From contig NZ_QUCY01000008.1 of NCBI RefSeq assembly GCF_003474385.1, positions 25,436-89,435 of the forward strand: a stretch of 64,000 nucleotides of DNA. The letters are read 5' to 3'. Below, one piece after another: positions 35,251-44,226 of this stretch. The notes beneath the pieces are model-generated. The model was not told the origin of the DNA. It saw only the letters and a list, made by a program, of their open reading frames with translations, and did not search any database. A program made the position numbers and the translations under genes. The DNA is from Senegalimassilia sp003474385 (GTDB taxonomy: Bacteria; Actinomycetota; Coriobacteriia; Coriobacteriales; Eggerthellaceae). Each line of letters begins with the position of its first letter. The stretch's first letter is position 1.

Positions 35251-36323
35251 TCGCAATTCCTTTCAGTTGCGGCGGTTTGCGCATGTTCGATCTGCCAGGG
35301 TGTGGGTGGGCGGTCCAACAATGCGCGCGCGTTTTGCGCGATTTGAGCCAGCATCTCGTTTCTGGCCTTCTCGGTTTCGCACCCGAGCACCTCGGCCATG
35401 CACGCCGCGGTGAACACGGTGTGCGCGGGGCCGCACGGCACGCCGCGCATGGGCTCGGGCGTCATGTACGGCGAATCGGTTTCGGTGAGCAACAGGCGGC
35501 GGGGTGTGCGCGCGACCGCGTCGCGCGTGTCTTGGCAGCGCTTGAACGTGAGCGCGCCGCCCAGAGCAACGAAGCAACCGCGGTCAACCCAAGGCTCGAG
35601 TGTCTCCCAGTCCAGGTCGAAACAGTGCAGCAGCGTGCCCGACTCGGGGAAGCCCTCCTCGCACAGGATGGCGAACGCCTCGTCATGCGCCTCGCGCACA
35701 TGCAGCGCCGCGGGAAGGCCCGTGGTATGCGCCAGGCGGATTTGACGGCGAAACGCCCTTCGCTGATCCTCGCGCGGTGACAGGTCGTAATGATAGTCCA
35801 GGCCGATTTCGCCCACGGCACATATGCGCGGGTCGGCCAGGCAATTGACCAGGCGAGATTCCATGGCGTCATCGTAAAAGCGCGCATTATGCGGATGCAC
35901 GCCGGCCGCCAGGCGCAGGCGCGGCAACGGACGCGATGCCGCATCGTCGGGCAGCGCGAAGCATGCGGGATCGGCACCGTCGGGCAGATGCGTCAGCTCG
36001 TCGCCGCCGGCTGTCAACACCTCGCGCGTGCGCTCCACCGCTTCGGGCAAGCGCGACTGCGCCTGGGCGTACCAATCGTCGATGCGCTCGAACACGTCCG
36101 GGGCATCTTCCTGCACATCGATGATGTCGCAAACGAAGTTCACGCCCCACGCCGCGCAGCGCGCGAACTCCAGGGCCGGATCCGCCAGCAGATGCACATG
36201 CGCGTGCGTATCCACCACCGGACCGGCAATCCGCGGCGGCTCCACCAGGCGAAACTTTCCATGCTTGCGTTTCTGCCGAAACAGCGCGTCGGCGAAAACC
36301 GGTTGTTGCTCTTCCTCGGCCAT
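35247..36323 (-). CDS. TatD family metal-dependent hydrolase
   Basis: A 358-residue TatD-type TIM-barrel nuclease. DTHAHVHLL gives the HxH metal ligands, then AAGVHPHNA, GEIGLDYHYD, HVREAHDEA, LLHCFDL and TETDSPYM. It is longer than usual TatD (about 260), with an N-terminal 35-residue extension and an insertion after the first strand. TatD proteins have DNase or deaminase/nuclease quality-control activity; metG-tatD-rsmA is a common order in Gram-positive bacteria and is kept here, with the flavoprotein gene added between tatD and rsmA. Confidence 0.9.
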   Translation of the reverse strand: MAEEEQQPVFADALFRQKRKHGKFRLVEPPRIAGPVVDTHAHVHLLADPALEFARCAAWGVNFVCDIIDVQEDAPDVFERIDDWYAQAQSRLPEAVERTREVLTAGGDELTHLPDGADPACFALPDDAASRPLPRLRLAAGVHPHNARFYDDAMESRLVNCLADPRICAVGEIGLDYHYDLSPREDQRRAFRRQIRLAHTTGLPAALHVREAHDEAFAILCEEGFPESGTLLHCFDLDWETLEPWVDRGCFVALGGALTFKRCQDTRDAVARTPRRLLLTETDSPYMTPEPMRGVPCGPAHTVFTAACMAEVLGCETEKARNEMLAQIAQNARALLDRPPTPWQIEHAQTAATERNCE

Positions 36324-36378
36324 GCATCCCTTCCCTATACATATATATGCAGCAGGGCGAAGGGTCTCCCCTTCGCCC

Positions 36379-36400
36379 TGACACTTAACGCTACGTCCCC
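36379..36400. repeat. Dispersed ~22-bp repeat copy
   Basis: TGACACTTAACGCTACGTCC plus CC matches the core at 31695 in all but its first base. It lies in the spacer between tatD and metG. Confidence 0.7.
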
Positions 36401-36480
36401 GAAATGTCAGGACTTGAAGTGTCGCGATGCGCGGCGCGGCGAAGGAGGCTCCTTCGCCGCGATCCGCCTCAGCATCAAGC

Positions 36481-36508
36481 GTTCCGCCTGCCGTTTGGCA
36501 GGCGGAAC
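36481..36508 (-). terminator. Hairpin after metG
   Basis: GTTCCGCCTGCC/GGCAGGCGGAAC is a perfect 12-bp stem with a 4-nt loop, 5 bp after the metG stop. The T-run on the minus strand is weak (GCTTGATG). Confidence 0.6.
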
Positions 36509-36512
36509 CTCT

Positions 36513-38099
36513 TTATTCCTCGATCTGGATCTCGTCCATGTTCAGGCGTGGGAACAGCGGGTCGCCCACGGTGACCGTGTTGCCGGCGGGCAGCTGGCCC
36601 CACTTCGTGGCGTCCTCGACGTCCACCACGTCGGTGACCTTGCCCAGGCTCAGGCGATCGAAGACCTCGTTGGAGGTGTTCGGCATGAACGGGGCCATGT
36701 ACAGCGCGATGATGCGGATGGCCTCGAGCGCGTTGTAGATGACGGCGGCCAGGTCGCCCTGCGTCTCCTCCTTCTTCGCCAGGTTCCACGGGGCGCTTTC
36801 CTCGACGTAGAGGTTCACGCGACCGGCAAGCTCCTGCACCGCGGCGGCGGCGCCGGTGAAGTCGACCTGGGACATGCAGGCGTCGTACTTCGCGTACAGC
36901 TGCTCGACGATGGGCAGCATGGGGTTGGCAACGCGCTCGGCGGCGTCGGCCGGCACAGCGGGCACCTTGCCGTCGAAGTACTTGTTCGTCATGTTGAACA
37001 CGCGGCTGCACAGGTTGCCCCAGGTGTTGGCCAAATCGGCGTTGTACACCTGCACCATGCGCTCCATGGAGATGTTGCCGTCATGACCGAACTGCACATC
37101 GGACATGAAGTAGTAGCGGTACGCGTCAACGCCGAAGATCTTCACCAGATCGGCGGGCTTCATGCCGTTGCCCTTGGACTTCGACATCTTCTCGCCCTTG
37201 GTGAGCAAAAAGCCGTGGCCGAACACCGTGTGCGTGATGGGCAGGCCGGCGGCCATGAGCATGGCCGGCCAGATGACGCAGTGAAAACGCGTGATGTCCT
37301 TGCCCACGAAGTGGTACTGCATGGGCCAGCGCTGCTCGAACTCGCCGGCGCGCTGCTCGTCGCCGTAGCCGATGCCCGTGAGGTAGGCCAGCAGGGCGTC
37401 GGCCCACACGTAAGCCACATGGCCCTCGTCGAAGGGCAGCGGCACGCCCCAGTCGAAGGTGGAACGGCTGATGGACAGGTCCTTCAGACCGCTCTTCACG
37501 AAGGTGACCACCTCGTTCTTGCGCGTTTCGGGGCGGATGAAGTCAGGGTTCTCCTCGTAGAACTTCAGCAGCGGCTCCTGGAACTCGGAAAGCTTGAAGA
37601 ACCAGTTCTCCTCGCCGCCGGCCTTCTGCACCGGGCGATGGCAATCGGGGCACACCAGCTCGCCGTCCTCGTTCTTCTCAAGGTCGGACTCGGCGTAATA
37701 GGTTTCCTCGTGCACGCAGTACCAGCCCTCATAGCTGCCCTTGTAGCACCAGCCCTTGTCGAACAGGTCCTGCCAGAACTTCTGCACGGTGCGGGCGTGG
37801 CGCGACTGGGTGGTGCGCACGAAATCGGTGTAGGTGATGTCGAGCAGATCCCACACGTTGCGGAACGCCGGCTCCATGGAATCGCACCAGGCCTGCGGGG
37901 TCATGCCCTTCGACTCGGCGGTATCGGCCACTTTCTGGCCGTGCTCGTCCATGCCCGTGACGAACGCCACGTCGTAACCGTTCATGCGCTGGTAGCGCGC
38001 GACGGTGTCGGCGGCGACGGTGGTGTAGGCCGTGCCCAGATGGGGCTCGGCGTTCACATAATAGATGGGCGTGGTGAACGAGTAGGTTCCCTTTGACAT
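36513..38099 (-). CDS. metG: Methionyl-tRNA synthetase
   Basis: A 528-residue class I synthetase with the HIGH-equivalent HLGTAY in the N-terminal TPIYYVNAEPHLG segment, a knuckle with CPDC, and the KMSKS loop KGEKMSKSKGNGMK. No C-terminal tRNA-binding (EMAP) domain is present. It charges tRNA-Met. The ATG at 38099 follows AAAGGAAG; the open frame runs further upstream but without synthetase-like sequence. Confidence 0.97.
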   Translation of the reverse strand: MSKGTYSFTTPIYYVNAEPHLGTAYTTVAADTVARYQRMNGYDVAFVTGMDEHGQKVADTAESKGMTPQAWCDSMEPAFRNVWDLLDITYTDFVRTTQSRHARTVQKFWQDLFDKGWCYKGSYEGWYCVHEETYYAESDLEKNEDGELVCPDCHRPVQKAGGEENWFFKLSEFQEPLLKFYEENPDFIRPETRKNEVVTFVKSGLKDLSISRSTFDWGVPLPFDEGHVAYVWADALLAYLTGIGYGDEQRAGEFEQRWPMQYHFVGKDITRFHCVIWPAMLMAAGLPITHTVFGHGFLLTKGEKMSKSKGNGMKPADLVKIFGVDAYRYYFMSDVQFGHDGNISMERMVQVYNADLANTWGNLCSRVFNMTNKYFDGKVPAVPADAAERVANPMLPIVEQLYAKYDACMSQVDFTGAAAAVQELAGRVNLYVEESAPWNLAKKEETQGDLAAVIYNALEAIRIIALYMAPFMPNTSNEVFDRLSLGKVTDVVDVEDATKWGQLPAGNTVTVGDPLFPRLNMDEIQIEE

Positions 38100-38300
38100 G
38101 GTGCTTCCTTTTGCTCGCGGCCGCAGTCGGGCGAATGATGCCCCGCCAACCTGGGTTTTCGCAGTGCTCCCGATTGTACCACGCGGGGACGGCGCGAAGC
38201 TTGCCCCCAAGCCTGCCACCACGCAATCATCGGGCGATCCGGCGGGCTCGAGCGCTTGTGCACGTTTAATGAGCGGCACGTTTTGAACATATCCGACCGG

Positions 38301-38306
38301 TATAAT
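38301..38306 (+). promoter_or_regulatory. -10 element of the secreted glucosaminidase-like gene
   Basis: TATAAT lies 33 bp before the start codon in an AT-rich patch; no good -35 is seen at 16-18 nt. Confidence 0.5.
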
Positions 38307-38339
38307 CAATGCTAATTGTTATAAATCGAAGGATGGCGG

Positions 38340-39500
38340 ATGTTTTCTAACAAACTTCAAATGAACCCGAGCAGCCGCCCTCGCCACCGCTTGCCGCTGA
38401 CCGTCGCCTTGAGCGCGACGTTGGCCTTCGCAAGCGTGCCGGTCGCGGGCATGGCTCAGCGAACCGCATGGGCAGAGGACATCGACACGAACGTGCAGGC
38501 AGACGCCGCACAACAGGAGGTCGAGCGCACTGCCGCCGAGTACGACCAGGCCATAAGCCGCATCGACGATCTGAATCAGCAGATCGCCGACAACGAAGCG
38601 CGCATCGCCGAGATCGAGGACACCCTTCCCACTCAGCAGGAGCGCAGCTCCGCTGCCGCGGTGAAGCTGTACAAGACCCAGGCTTCCACGCCCGGCTTGC
38701 TGGAAATGGTCCTCAGCTCCGAGAACATCGTGGATTTCTTCACGTCGCTTGAGTACGTGTCCCACATCTACAGCAGCAACCAGGCCGAGATCAAGCGCCT
38801 TAGCGAGTTGAAAGACGAGCTCGACCAAACGAAGCGCGGCCTTTCGCAGGCGAAGAAGGACGCCGACGCCGAGGCAGCCAACGCCGAGCAGGCGCTTTCC
38901 GCCGCCCAGCAGGCGCGCCAGGAGGCCCAGCGCAAAGCGCAGGAGGAAGCGGCCCGCCAGGCCGAAGAGGCCGCAAAGGCTGCTGAAGCCGAGGCAGCCA
39001 AAGCCGAAGCTGCAAAGGAGGCGGACAAGCAGGAGCAGGCCGATTCCGCCAGCGCTCCGGCTGCCGCCGAGGCAGCGGGCGGATCTTCCGCGGGCACCGT
39101 GGAGGCGCCCAGCGACGACGGCGCCGACTGGGCAAGCGAGCGCGACGTGTTCGTGACGCAGTGGGCCGGCCGCATCGACGCATATCTGGCCGGTTCGCCT
39201 ATGGCAGGCACGGGCAAGGTGTTCGCCGAGGCCGCTTGGGATTACGGCGTGGACCCGCGTTGGTCGCCCGCCATCTCCAACACCGAAAGCTCCAAGGGCC
39301 TGTACTGCTCCGGCAGCTGCAACGCCTGGGGCTGGGGCGGCTGCAGCTGGGGAAGCTGGGAAGAGGCCATCCGCGACCACGTGGCCGGCCTTGCCCGCGG
39401 CTACGGCTACACCATCTCGGTGGAGGCGGCCAAGAAATACTGCCCGCCGAACTGGGAACACTGGTACAACGCAACGCTTGCGCAGATGAATACGATCTAA
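38340..39500 (+). CDS. Secreted coiled-coil protein with C-terminal glucosaminidase/lysozyme-like domain
   Basis: 386 residues. A signal peptide (RHRLPLTVALSATLAFA, cleavage near AWAED) is followed by a long coiled coil of the PcsB/CwlO kind (residues ~55-250, ending in an Ala/Glu/Lys-rich run). A Ser/Ala linker leads to a C-terminal domain of about 120 residues (WAGRIDAYLAGSPMAGTG, AISNTESSKGLYC, NAWGWGG, WEEAIRDHVAGLARGYG) that resembles the mannosyl-glycoprotein/N-acetylglucosaminidase lysozyme-like fold, with a likely catalytic Glu in NTESSKG. It probably acts on peptidoglycan outside the cell. It stands alone, divergent from metG. Confidence 0.8.
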   Translation: MFSNKLQMNPSSRPRHRLPLTVALSATLAFASVPVAGMAQRTAWAEDIDTNVQADAAQQEVERTAAEYDQAISRIDDLNQQIADNEARIAEIEDTLPTQQERSSAAAVKLYKTQASTPGLLEMVLSSENIVDFFTSLEYVSHIYSSNQAEIKRLSELKDELDQTKRGLSQAKKDADAEAANAEQALSAAQQARQEAQRKAQEEAARQAEEAAKAAEAEAAKAEAAKEADKQEQADSASAPAAAEAAGGSSAGTVEAPSDDGADWASERDVFVTQWAGRIDAYLAGSPMAGTGKVFAEAAWDYGVDPRWSPAISNTESSKGLYCSGSCNAWGWGGCSWGSWEEAIRDHVAGLARGYGYTISVEAAKKYCPPNWEHWYNATLAQMNTI

Positions 39501-39504
39501 AGGG

Positions 39505-39536
39505 AAACCCGGCCACGAGCCGGGTTTCTTGTTTTT
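39505..39536 (+). terminator. Terminator, probably bidirectional
   Basis: AAACCCGGC/GCCGGGTTT forms a 9-bp stem with a 5-nt loop; CTTGTTTTT follows on the plus strand. It also ends with CCCTTT on the minus strand and so may serve the convergent ABC cassette. Confidence 0.88.
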
Positions 39537-39593
39537 AGGGGAGGACGATTTGCAAGTTCTTGCCCTGCCTCGTCTCGCGGTTTTGCGTTTGCG

Positions 39594-40439
39594 TCACAGA
39601 AACTCTCGCCTACGAGCCAGCAAAAACGCAAACCCTAACAATACACCCATTATAGCAAGCAACGAGAGAAGCCCGTGACCAGCCCCAGGCAACCATGATG
39701 CGTGACCCACATTTGCAGTCTCGAACAAGAACGAAAGAGGATTGGGGAAAATAATCGAACCACCAAGAATGTTGTGCGCAACATCGTAGATAAACGAATC
39801 GTGACCGTGCACCGCAGGCAAGCAAAGCACTCCCAAAATTGCTATTGCTCCCTTTGTAGTCACGAAAGTCCGCACAACATAGAACACCGCAAATAACGCT
39901 ATCTGAGAGACAGCACAGTACAGATAGACCGTAGCGACTATTTCTGTCACCGGCACAATTTCAAGCGTAAGCCCCTTATTGACGCACGCGAAACGACTTG
40001 CTGTGGCGTCGAAGTTGCAAAAGCCCCCCGTAAGCAACACGCCAAACAATATCAGCGACACTATGAAAGCCAGCGAAACCGCAACCGAGACAATTACGGC
40101 ATCCACTAACTGAGCACCCGCCAAGCGAACGCGACTTCCCGAAAGAACAACCGCAACCGGCACCTCACGCGCCTGCCACAACCACCCAAGATAAAACGCC
40201 GAGAGCACCGGACACACCAACCACAACAGAGGAATCCCCCGCGCCGAATCGCAAGCATCAAGCAAGCAATCCATAGCGCACAGCCCTATGTCGACGGAAA
40301 CCGCCGTTTTCACGCACGCAAAAGATGCAGCAACAATCCCGACCAGCAACGCTGCAAACGGTAAGCTTTTATGCATCCTAAACAAGCCTCCAAACGAACG
40401 TATCGCCGTCTTTCGCTCGGAAAAACGCAAGCTGCTCAT
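39594..40439 (-). CDS. Permease-like membrane protein C of the peptide/ABC cassette
   Basis: A 281-residue protein with about six hydrophobic helices and short loops, built like an ABC-2-type permease. Arg-rich loop VVLSGSRVRLAGAQLVDAV after the second helix resembles the loop between helices 2 and 3 in ABC-2 exporters. I do not recognise a named family. It is the last gene of a seven-gene minus-strand cassette and overlaps the lipoprotein gene by 4 bp. Base composition is clearly less GC-rich than the flanking genes. Confidence 0.7.
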   Translation of the reverse strand: MSSLRFSERKTAIRSFGGLFRMHKSLPFAALLVGIVAASFACVKTAVSVDIGLCAMDCLLDACDSARGIPLLWLVCPVLSAFYLGWLWQAREVPVAVVLSGSRVRLAGAQLVDAVIVSVAVSLAFIVSLILFGVLLTGGFCNFDATASRFACVNKGLTLEIVPVTEIVATVYLYCAVSQIALFAVFYVVRTFVTTKGAIAILGVLCLPAVHGHDSFIYDVAHNILGGSIIFPNPLSFLFETANVGHASWLPGAGHGLLSLLAIMGVLLGFAFLLARRREFL

Positions 40440-41167
40440 TGCTGCTCCGCAGTTGACCCGAGAAGGAAGCCTTTTATATTCGTGGTTTCAAGGCCGATAA
40501 TGTCTTCGCCAACGGTTAGATAAACGGTAGCATTGTCAAACAAATCCTTCCGACAAATAAACGACATACCAAATTCCACCGACTCATGCGGTTGAACAGT
40601 CGCGTTATAGTAACTCTTGGTGTTCGGCTCGCCCAATTCAAACCAAATAGGGTCGGCCCCATACAGCAATGGCACCCTTTCGCCAGCTTCATTGAAAGGC
40701 ATCAGTCGGAAAGTCCCCATGTTAAACGTTCTTGCAACATCTTCGTTATTTGTCACGCGAAAACGAGCGTTCACAAACGCCCAGCCATCGGAAGCAACAC
40801 CGTCCTCGTTAATCTCCCAATGCCCGCCCACGCTTTCATCTGCCTGGCCACTCGTCCAAAGGGGGACCGCACCTAATGGCAACGACGGGTCAACGCTATA
40901 TTCAAGCAGCGTTATGACAAGATCCCCTTCGTCCTCTGATGCTTTATTAATAATCGAACTATTAAAAGGAAGTCCTTCCGAAACTCTCGCACCTTGCACA
41001 TCCGATGCATCGCCCGGGTCTACAGACACCTCCCCCGTATGGGAAGAAGGGAGTGAAGAACACCCGCACAATAGGGCTAGAAGCGCGACAATCAGTCCAG
41101 TTGTTACAGTCAACGTCCTAGCATCCTTCGCAAAACGTACTATCGCATTAATCATATTCACTTCCAT
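40436..41167 (-). CDS. Lipoprotein, accessory component of the peptide/ABC cassette
   Basis: A 243-residue protein with a lipoprotein signal: TTGLIVALLALLCGCSS, lipid Cys near residue 36. The mature part has an immunoglobulin-like pattern (WAFVNARFRVTNNEDVARTFN, later VQPHESVEFGMSFICRKD) that resembles DUF4352-type domains placed outside the membrane. It overlaps both the upstream permease gene (10 bp) and the downstream one (4 bp). An ATG four codons later (41155) is an alternative start. It may be an immunity or sensor protein of the system; that is inference. Confidence 0.7.
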   Translation of the reverse strand: MEVNMINAIVRFAKDARTLTVTTGLIVALLALLCGCSSLPSSHTGEVSVDPGDASDVQGARVSEGLPFNSSIINKASEDEGDLVITLLEYSVDPSLPLGAVPLWTSGQADESVGGHWEINEDGVASDGWAFVNARFRVTNNEDVARTFNMGTFRLMPFNEAGERVPLLYGADPIWFELGEPNTKSYYNATVQPHESVEFGMSFICRKDLFDNATVYLTVGEDIIGLETTNIKGFLLGSTAEQQ

Positions 41168-42033
41168 TCAGCACGCATTCGAGCGACAACCAGAAGCAAC
41201 AGCGCCGCAGCATCAACAACAACCGCAATAAACACGCTCATCAGCGGCTCAATCAAGCCTGACCCGAATATCGCAGAACGAGCAACCATCGCATAATCCA
41301 ACAAAGGAAACGCCGTTGGCGCATACGCCGAACCAACAGCCAATCCAAGCAACAACAACATAGCCAGGGGCCGACCAGCAATCGTGCAGAACGCCGCAAC
41401 ACCCAATGCCACCGCAATTAGCCAGGCAGCATTCGCAACGAACATAAGTCCCAAGTCCGCAAGCTCTAACGAGCTGACCTCTTCCCCAACTAACAGCTGG
41501 ACATACGGAGAAAGCGAGCATATATCGCCTTGAGCCAGCACGCCTAATGCGGCTGGGACAATATATGCAATGACAGCAAGCTCAGCTAGCAGCAACAAGA
41601 CAACCGTTACCAACCACAGCAACATGATCAGAGCTTGCCTTTTCCTGCCCCCGCACCTCAAAGCAACCGGCAAAGTGCACTTATACCCAGCCGAACAGCA
41701 CGCTGCAAAGCCAACCAACAAAAATAAAAGAACCCATGCGATATTCAGCATCAACACCTCGTTTATCGCACCAGACGGCTCCTTCATGCCAAATAGGAAA
41801 AACAGCAGGCAGTCAAACCAGGCTACGTTCAACGAACCGGATACCCCGTCATACAAAGGGTCAACCCCCAACGTAGCCAACGCATCAATCAAACCATCAG
41901 CCTCCCAAACCGACCTTGCTAGAAGAGCCGCCGACAGCACCCCATAAATCACCAGGGCAAAAGAAACCGATTGATTCATCTTCCACATATAGCCAATACC
42001 TAGCACGGCCCAATGTTGCTTTGCCGAATTCAT
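41158..42033 (-). CDS. Permease-like membrane protein B of the peptide/ABC cassette
   Basis: A 291-residue protein with about six to seven hydrophobic helices (for example ALIMLLWLVTVVLLLLAELA and MLLLLGLAVGSAYAP). A loop with Arg/Lys (LRCGGRKRQ) before helix 3 fits an ABC-2-type permease. No family name is certain. Its start overlaps permease A by 4 bp (ATGA), and its end overlaps the lipoprotein gene by 10 bp. Confidence 0.7.
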   Translation of the reverse strand: MNSAKQHWAVLGIGYMWKMNQSVSFALVIYGVLSAALLARSVWEADGLIDALATLGVDPLYDGVSGSLNVAWFDCLLFFLFGMKEPSGAINEVLMLNIAWVLLFLLVGFAACCSAGYKCTLPVALRCGGRKRQALIMLLWLVTVVLLLLAELAVIAYIVPAALGVLAQGDICSLSPYVQLLVGEEVSSLELADLGLMFVANAAWLIAVALGVAAFCTIAGRPLAMLLLLGLAVGSAYAPTAFPLLDYAMVARSAIFGSGLIEPLMSVFIAVVVDAAALLLLVVARMRAEWK

Positions 42034-42863
42034 CGCGTACCCTCAAAATGCTCAGCCTGAAAAACGGTAATACCAAACAACGTTGCAATGGCAAGCACTT
42101 GTAGCCCGGCCGAAATAACAAATATTGAAGGCTGAGGTTGAAACGGCAATATCGCATTAATAGGAGCAAATCCCGCAAACGCGGAACCCTGCAAAGCAAA
42201 TTGAAGAGCGAAGCACGCTGCCATGGGAATAAGCAAGACGACGAACCGGCTAGCGATCAAAAACGACAGAGCGTAAGACAACATCACGCAAGCAACGCCC
42301 AAACCTACCGCCAGCGCAGAAAACAGAGCAATAAACGCTAGCGGACATGTGAAGAAAACGCTCGCCAGCGTATTGCTCGGCCCCACAAAGAACGTAGACT
42401 CAGCAGAGTCCGGCCACAATGCAGGCACCAAGCAGGCCGTCGCCACAACATTCAGCACCAGCGGAACAACAATCACAACGACTGCCGCCAAACTGGCAGC
42501 AAACACCTTCGAGGCAACGTAGCGTCCCCTGCCAATACGCGAAACAACCTGGCATGCGTATCCGGAACGAACATCAGAGCACAAGGAGCTCGCTGCAGGA
42601 AAACAAGCTAGCAATGGAAGCGCGTAGTAAAACATCATCGTGAAGACCGAATACGCAGTAAGCCCAATCCAAGTATTGTAGGACGACGGAGGAAACGCAC
42701 CATTGGCGCCGCTTCGCCACATTTGCCAACCGTCCGAATACGCAAACGGAGCAGAAACCATGGCAACTTGGGCAACAGAAAGCGCCGAAGCAGCAAACAA
42801 AGCTACAGCAAAACCACCGGAGCCAAATGTTCGCTTAATCTCATACGCAATTGCACGTGTCAT
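42030..42863 (-). CDS. ABC-2-type permease A of the peptide/ABC cassette
   Basis: A 277-residue membrane protein with the usual ABC-2 exporter start, a short cytoplasmic helix (TRAIAYEIKRTFGSGGF) leading into the first membrane helix, a large outer loop with aromatic residues, and SRIGRGRYVASKVFAASLAAVVV as the coupling loop between helices 2 and 3. It probably pairs with the ATPase encoded two genes upstream. The ATG lies 1 bp after the stop of the anchored-protein gene. Confidence 0.75.
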   Translation of the reverse strand: MTRAIAYEIKRTFGSGGFAVALFAASALSVAQVAMVSAPFAYSDGWQMWRSGANGAFPPSSYNTWIGLTAYSVFTMMFYYALPLLACFPAASSLCSDVRSGYACQVVSRIGRGRYVASKVFAASLAAVVVIVVPLVLNVVATACLVPALWPDSAESTFFVGPSNTLASVFFTCPLAFIALFSALAVGLGVACVMLSYALSFLIASRFVVLLIPMAACFALQFALQGSAFAGFAPINAILPFQPQPSIFVISAGLQVLAIATLFGITVFQAEHFEGTR

Positions 42864-42864
42864 T

Positions 42865-43527
42865 CTATTCCCCTTCCCCTACATTTGCCGAAAAGGAAAA
42901 TACTTCGAAAGCGAGCTTGTTAGAAAGCTGGATATACGTCTTTTGCGGATATGTCGCTGTCACCAAGTTAAATGATGCATTTTCAAACGTATCCCATTCG
43001 CGGCTAAAGCCAAACTGATTGTCGGACGCAACATAAGGAACCAGCATCTCCACAGACCGCCCCGCAGCAAGACGTCCCGCCATGCCCGCAACGTTATTAA
43101 TCTTGCAAAACAATCTGAGGTCCATGCCATTCGCCCAAGCGCCAGCCTGAGCCTTTAGACAAGCGGGCTCCACCATCTGCTCATTACTGCTCTTGTTGAA
43201 AAAAGCAACCCGAACAATAAGAATTTTAGTCTCCGTATCAGGCCCCAATATATCCAATTCGCTTTGGCAATCAGGAAAAGCAGACAGTGCTTCATCTTTG
43301 GACAGAACGCAATAGTTAAGCACTCTGGCATATACATCAGAACCAGCGGAGTTCAAGATTGGCATATCTTCAGAAATCGAATAGCTAGCAGAAGGTTTCT
43401 GCTGAGATAAATTATTGACTGAGTAGATGCGAAGCGCACAAGCTGCAACCAATATTATTACAAGCGAAAGTGCAATAGCTAATTTAATAGGACACTTTGC
43501 GGAAACCGTGTTCTTTGTTTGCCGCAT
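42865..43527 (-). CDS. Membrane-anchored exported protein of the peptide/ABC cassette
   Basis: A 220-residue protein with one N-terminal membrane helix (IKLAIALSLVIILVAACALRIYSV) and a soluble domain outside the cell. Text such as ILIVRVAFFNKSSNEQMVEP and FENASFNLVTATYPQKTYIQL has the alternating pattern of a beta-sandwich; it resembles DUF5028-type exported proteins. A Cys in the helix (VAACALR) could be a weak lipobox. It lies 1 bp from both neighbours. Role unknown; like the lipoprotein it may guard or sense. Confidence 0.7.
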   Translation of the reverse strand: MRQTKNTVSAKCPIKLAIALSLVIILVAACALRIYSVNNLSQQKPSASYSISEDMPILNSAGSDVYARVLNYCVLSKDEALSAFPDCQSELDILGPDTETKILIVRVAFFNKSSNEQMVEPACLKAQAGAWANGMDLRLFCKINNVAGMAGRLAAGRSVEMLVPYVASDNQFGFSREWDTFENASFNLVTATYPQKTYIQLSNKLAFEVFSFSANVGEGE

Positions 43528-43528
43528 C

Positions 43529-44176
43529 TTAACCGTCTGCCTTCTCTCGACTTATCAAACGCCCTTCGGCCATGACGAAGATCTCGTCAGCCAGAAGATC
43601 CAACTCTTCGGCATCGTGGCAAGCCACAACAATAATTGCCCCGCGCTCTCTTTCTTCACGCACAATTGTTTCTACGCACGCAACTCCAGATGGGTCAAGC
43701 GCATTGATAGGCTCATCCAGGAGAATGAGGCCAGGATGTTCCATAATGGCGCACGCAATCCCCAAGCGCTGTTGCATGCCGAGCGAGTATTTGCGATAAG
43801 GCCGCTTATCATCAAGGTCAAGACCGACACACCGAAGGGCTTCTGCTACATCCTCATCGCTGGCAATCCCACGCAGCCCAGCAAGCAACTGCAGGTTCTT
43901 AAACCCTGAGTATCGAGGCAAAAACGACGGAGTTTCAATCAATAAGCCCACAGAAGCCGGGAAGTCAATATCTTTCCCTAGTTTTTTACCATCAACAAAA
44001 ACGCCTCCCGATGTTGGGAAGAGCAAACCAGCAATTGCACGCAACAACATCGTTTTGCCAGACCCGTTTTTACCACGTAGGCCATAGCATGTTCCTGGTT
44101 CAAGAGTTAGATTGACGTCGTCAAGAACCGTTATATCTTTTATAACTTTAGTGTAATGCGATATTTCTACGCGCAT
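43529..44176 (-). CDS. ABC transporter ATP-binding protein of the peptide/ABC cassette
   Basis: A 215-residue ABC ATPase with Walker A GKNGSGKTMLL, a degenerate signature SLGMQQRLGIA in place of LSGGQ (as in many drug/bacteriocin ABC-2 exporters), Walker B LILLDEPINALD and the switch His in VACHDAEE. It drives one or more of the three permease-like proteins encoded downstream. The ATG at 44176 follows GGAG; a longer frame from 44212 has no such site. It lies 50 bp after the secreted-peptide gene. Confidence 0.88.
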   Translation of the reverse strand: MRVEISHYTKVIKDITVLDDVNLTLEPGTCYGLRGKNGSGKTMLLRAIAGLLFPTSGGVFVDGKKLGKDIDFPASVGLLIETPSFLPRYSGFKNLQLLAGLRGIASDEDVAEALRCVGLDLDDKRPYRKYSLGMQQRLGIACAIMEHPGLILLDEPINALDPSGVACVETIVREERERGAIIVVACHDAEELDLLADEIFVMAEGRLISREKADG

Positions 44177-44226
44177 CAGGGCTCCATTCAAATAGGGCGC
44201 CGCCAAAAGCAACGCCCCTAACCTCG

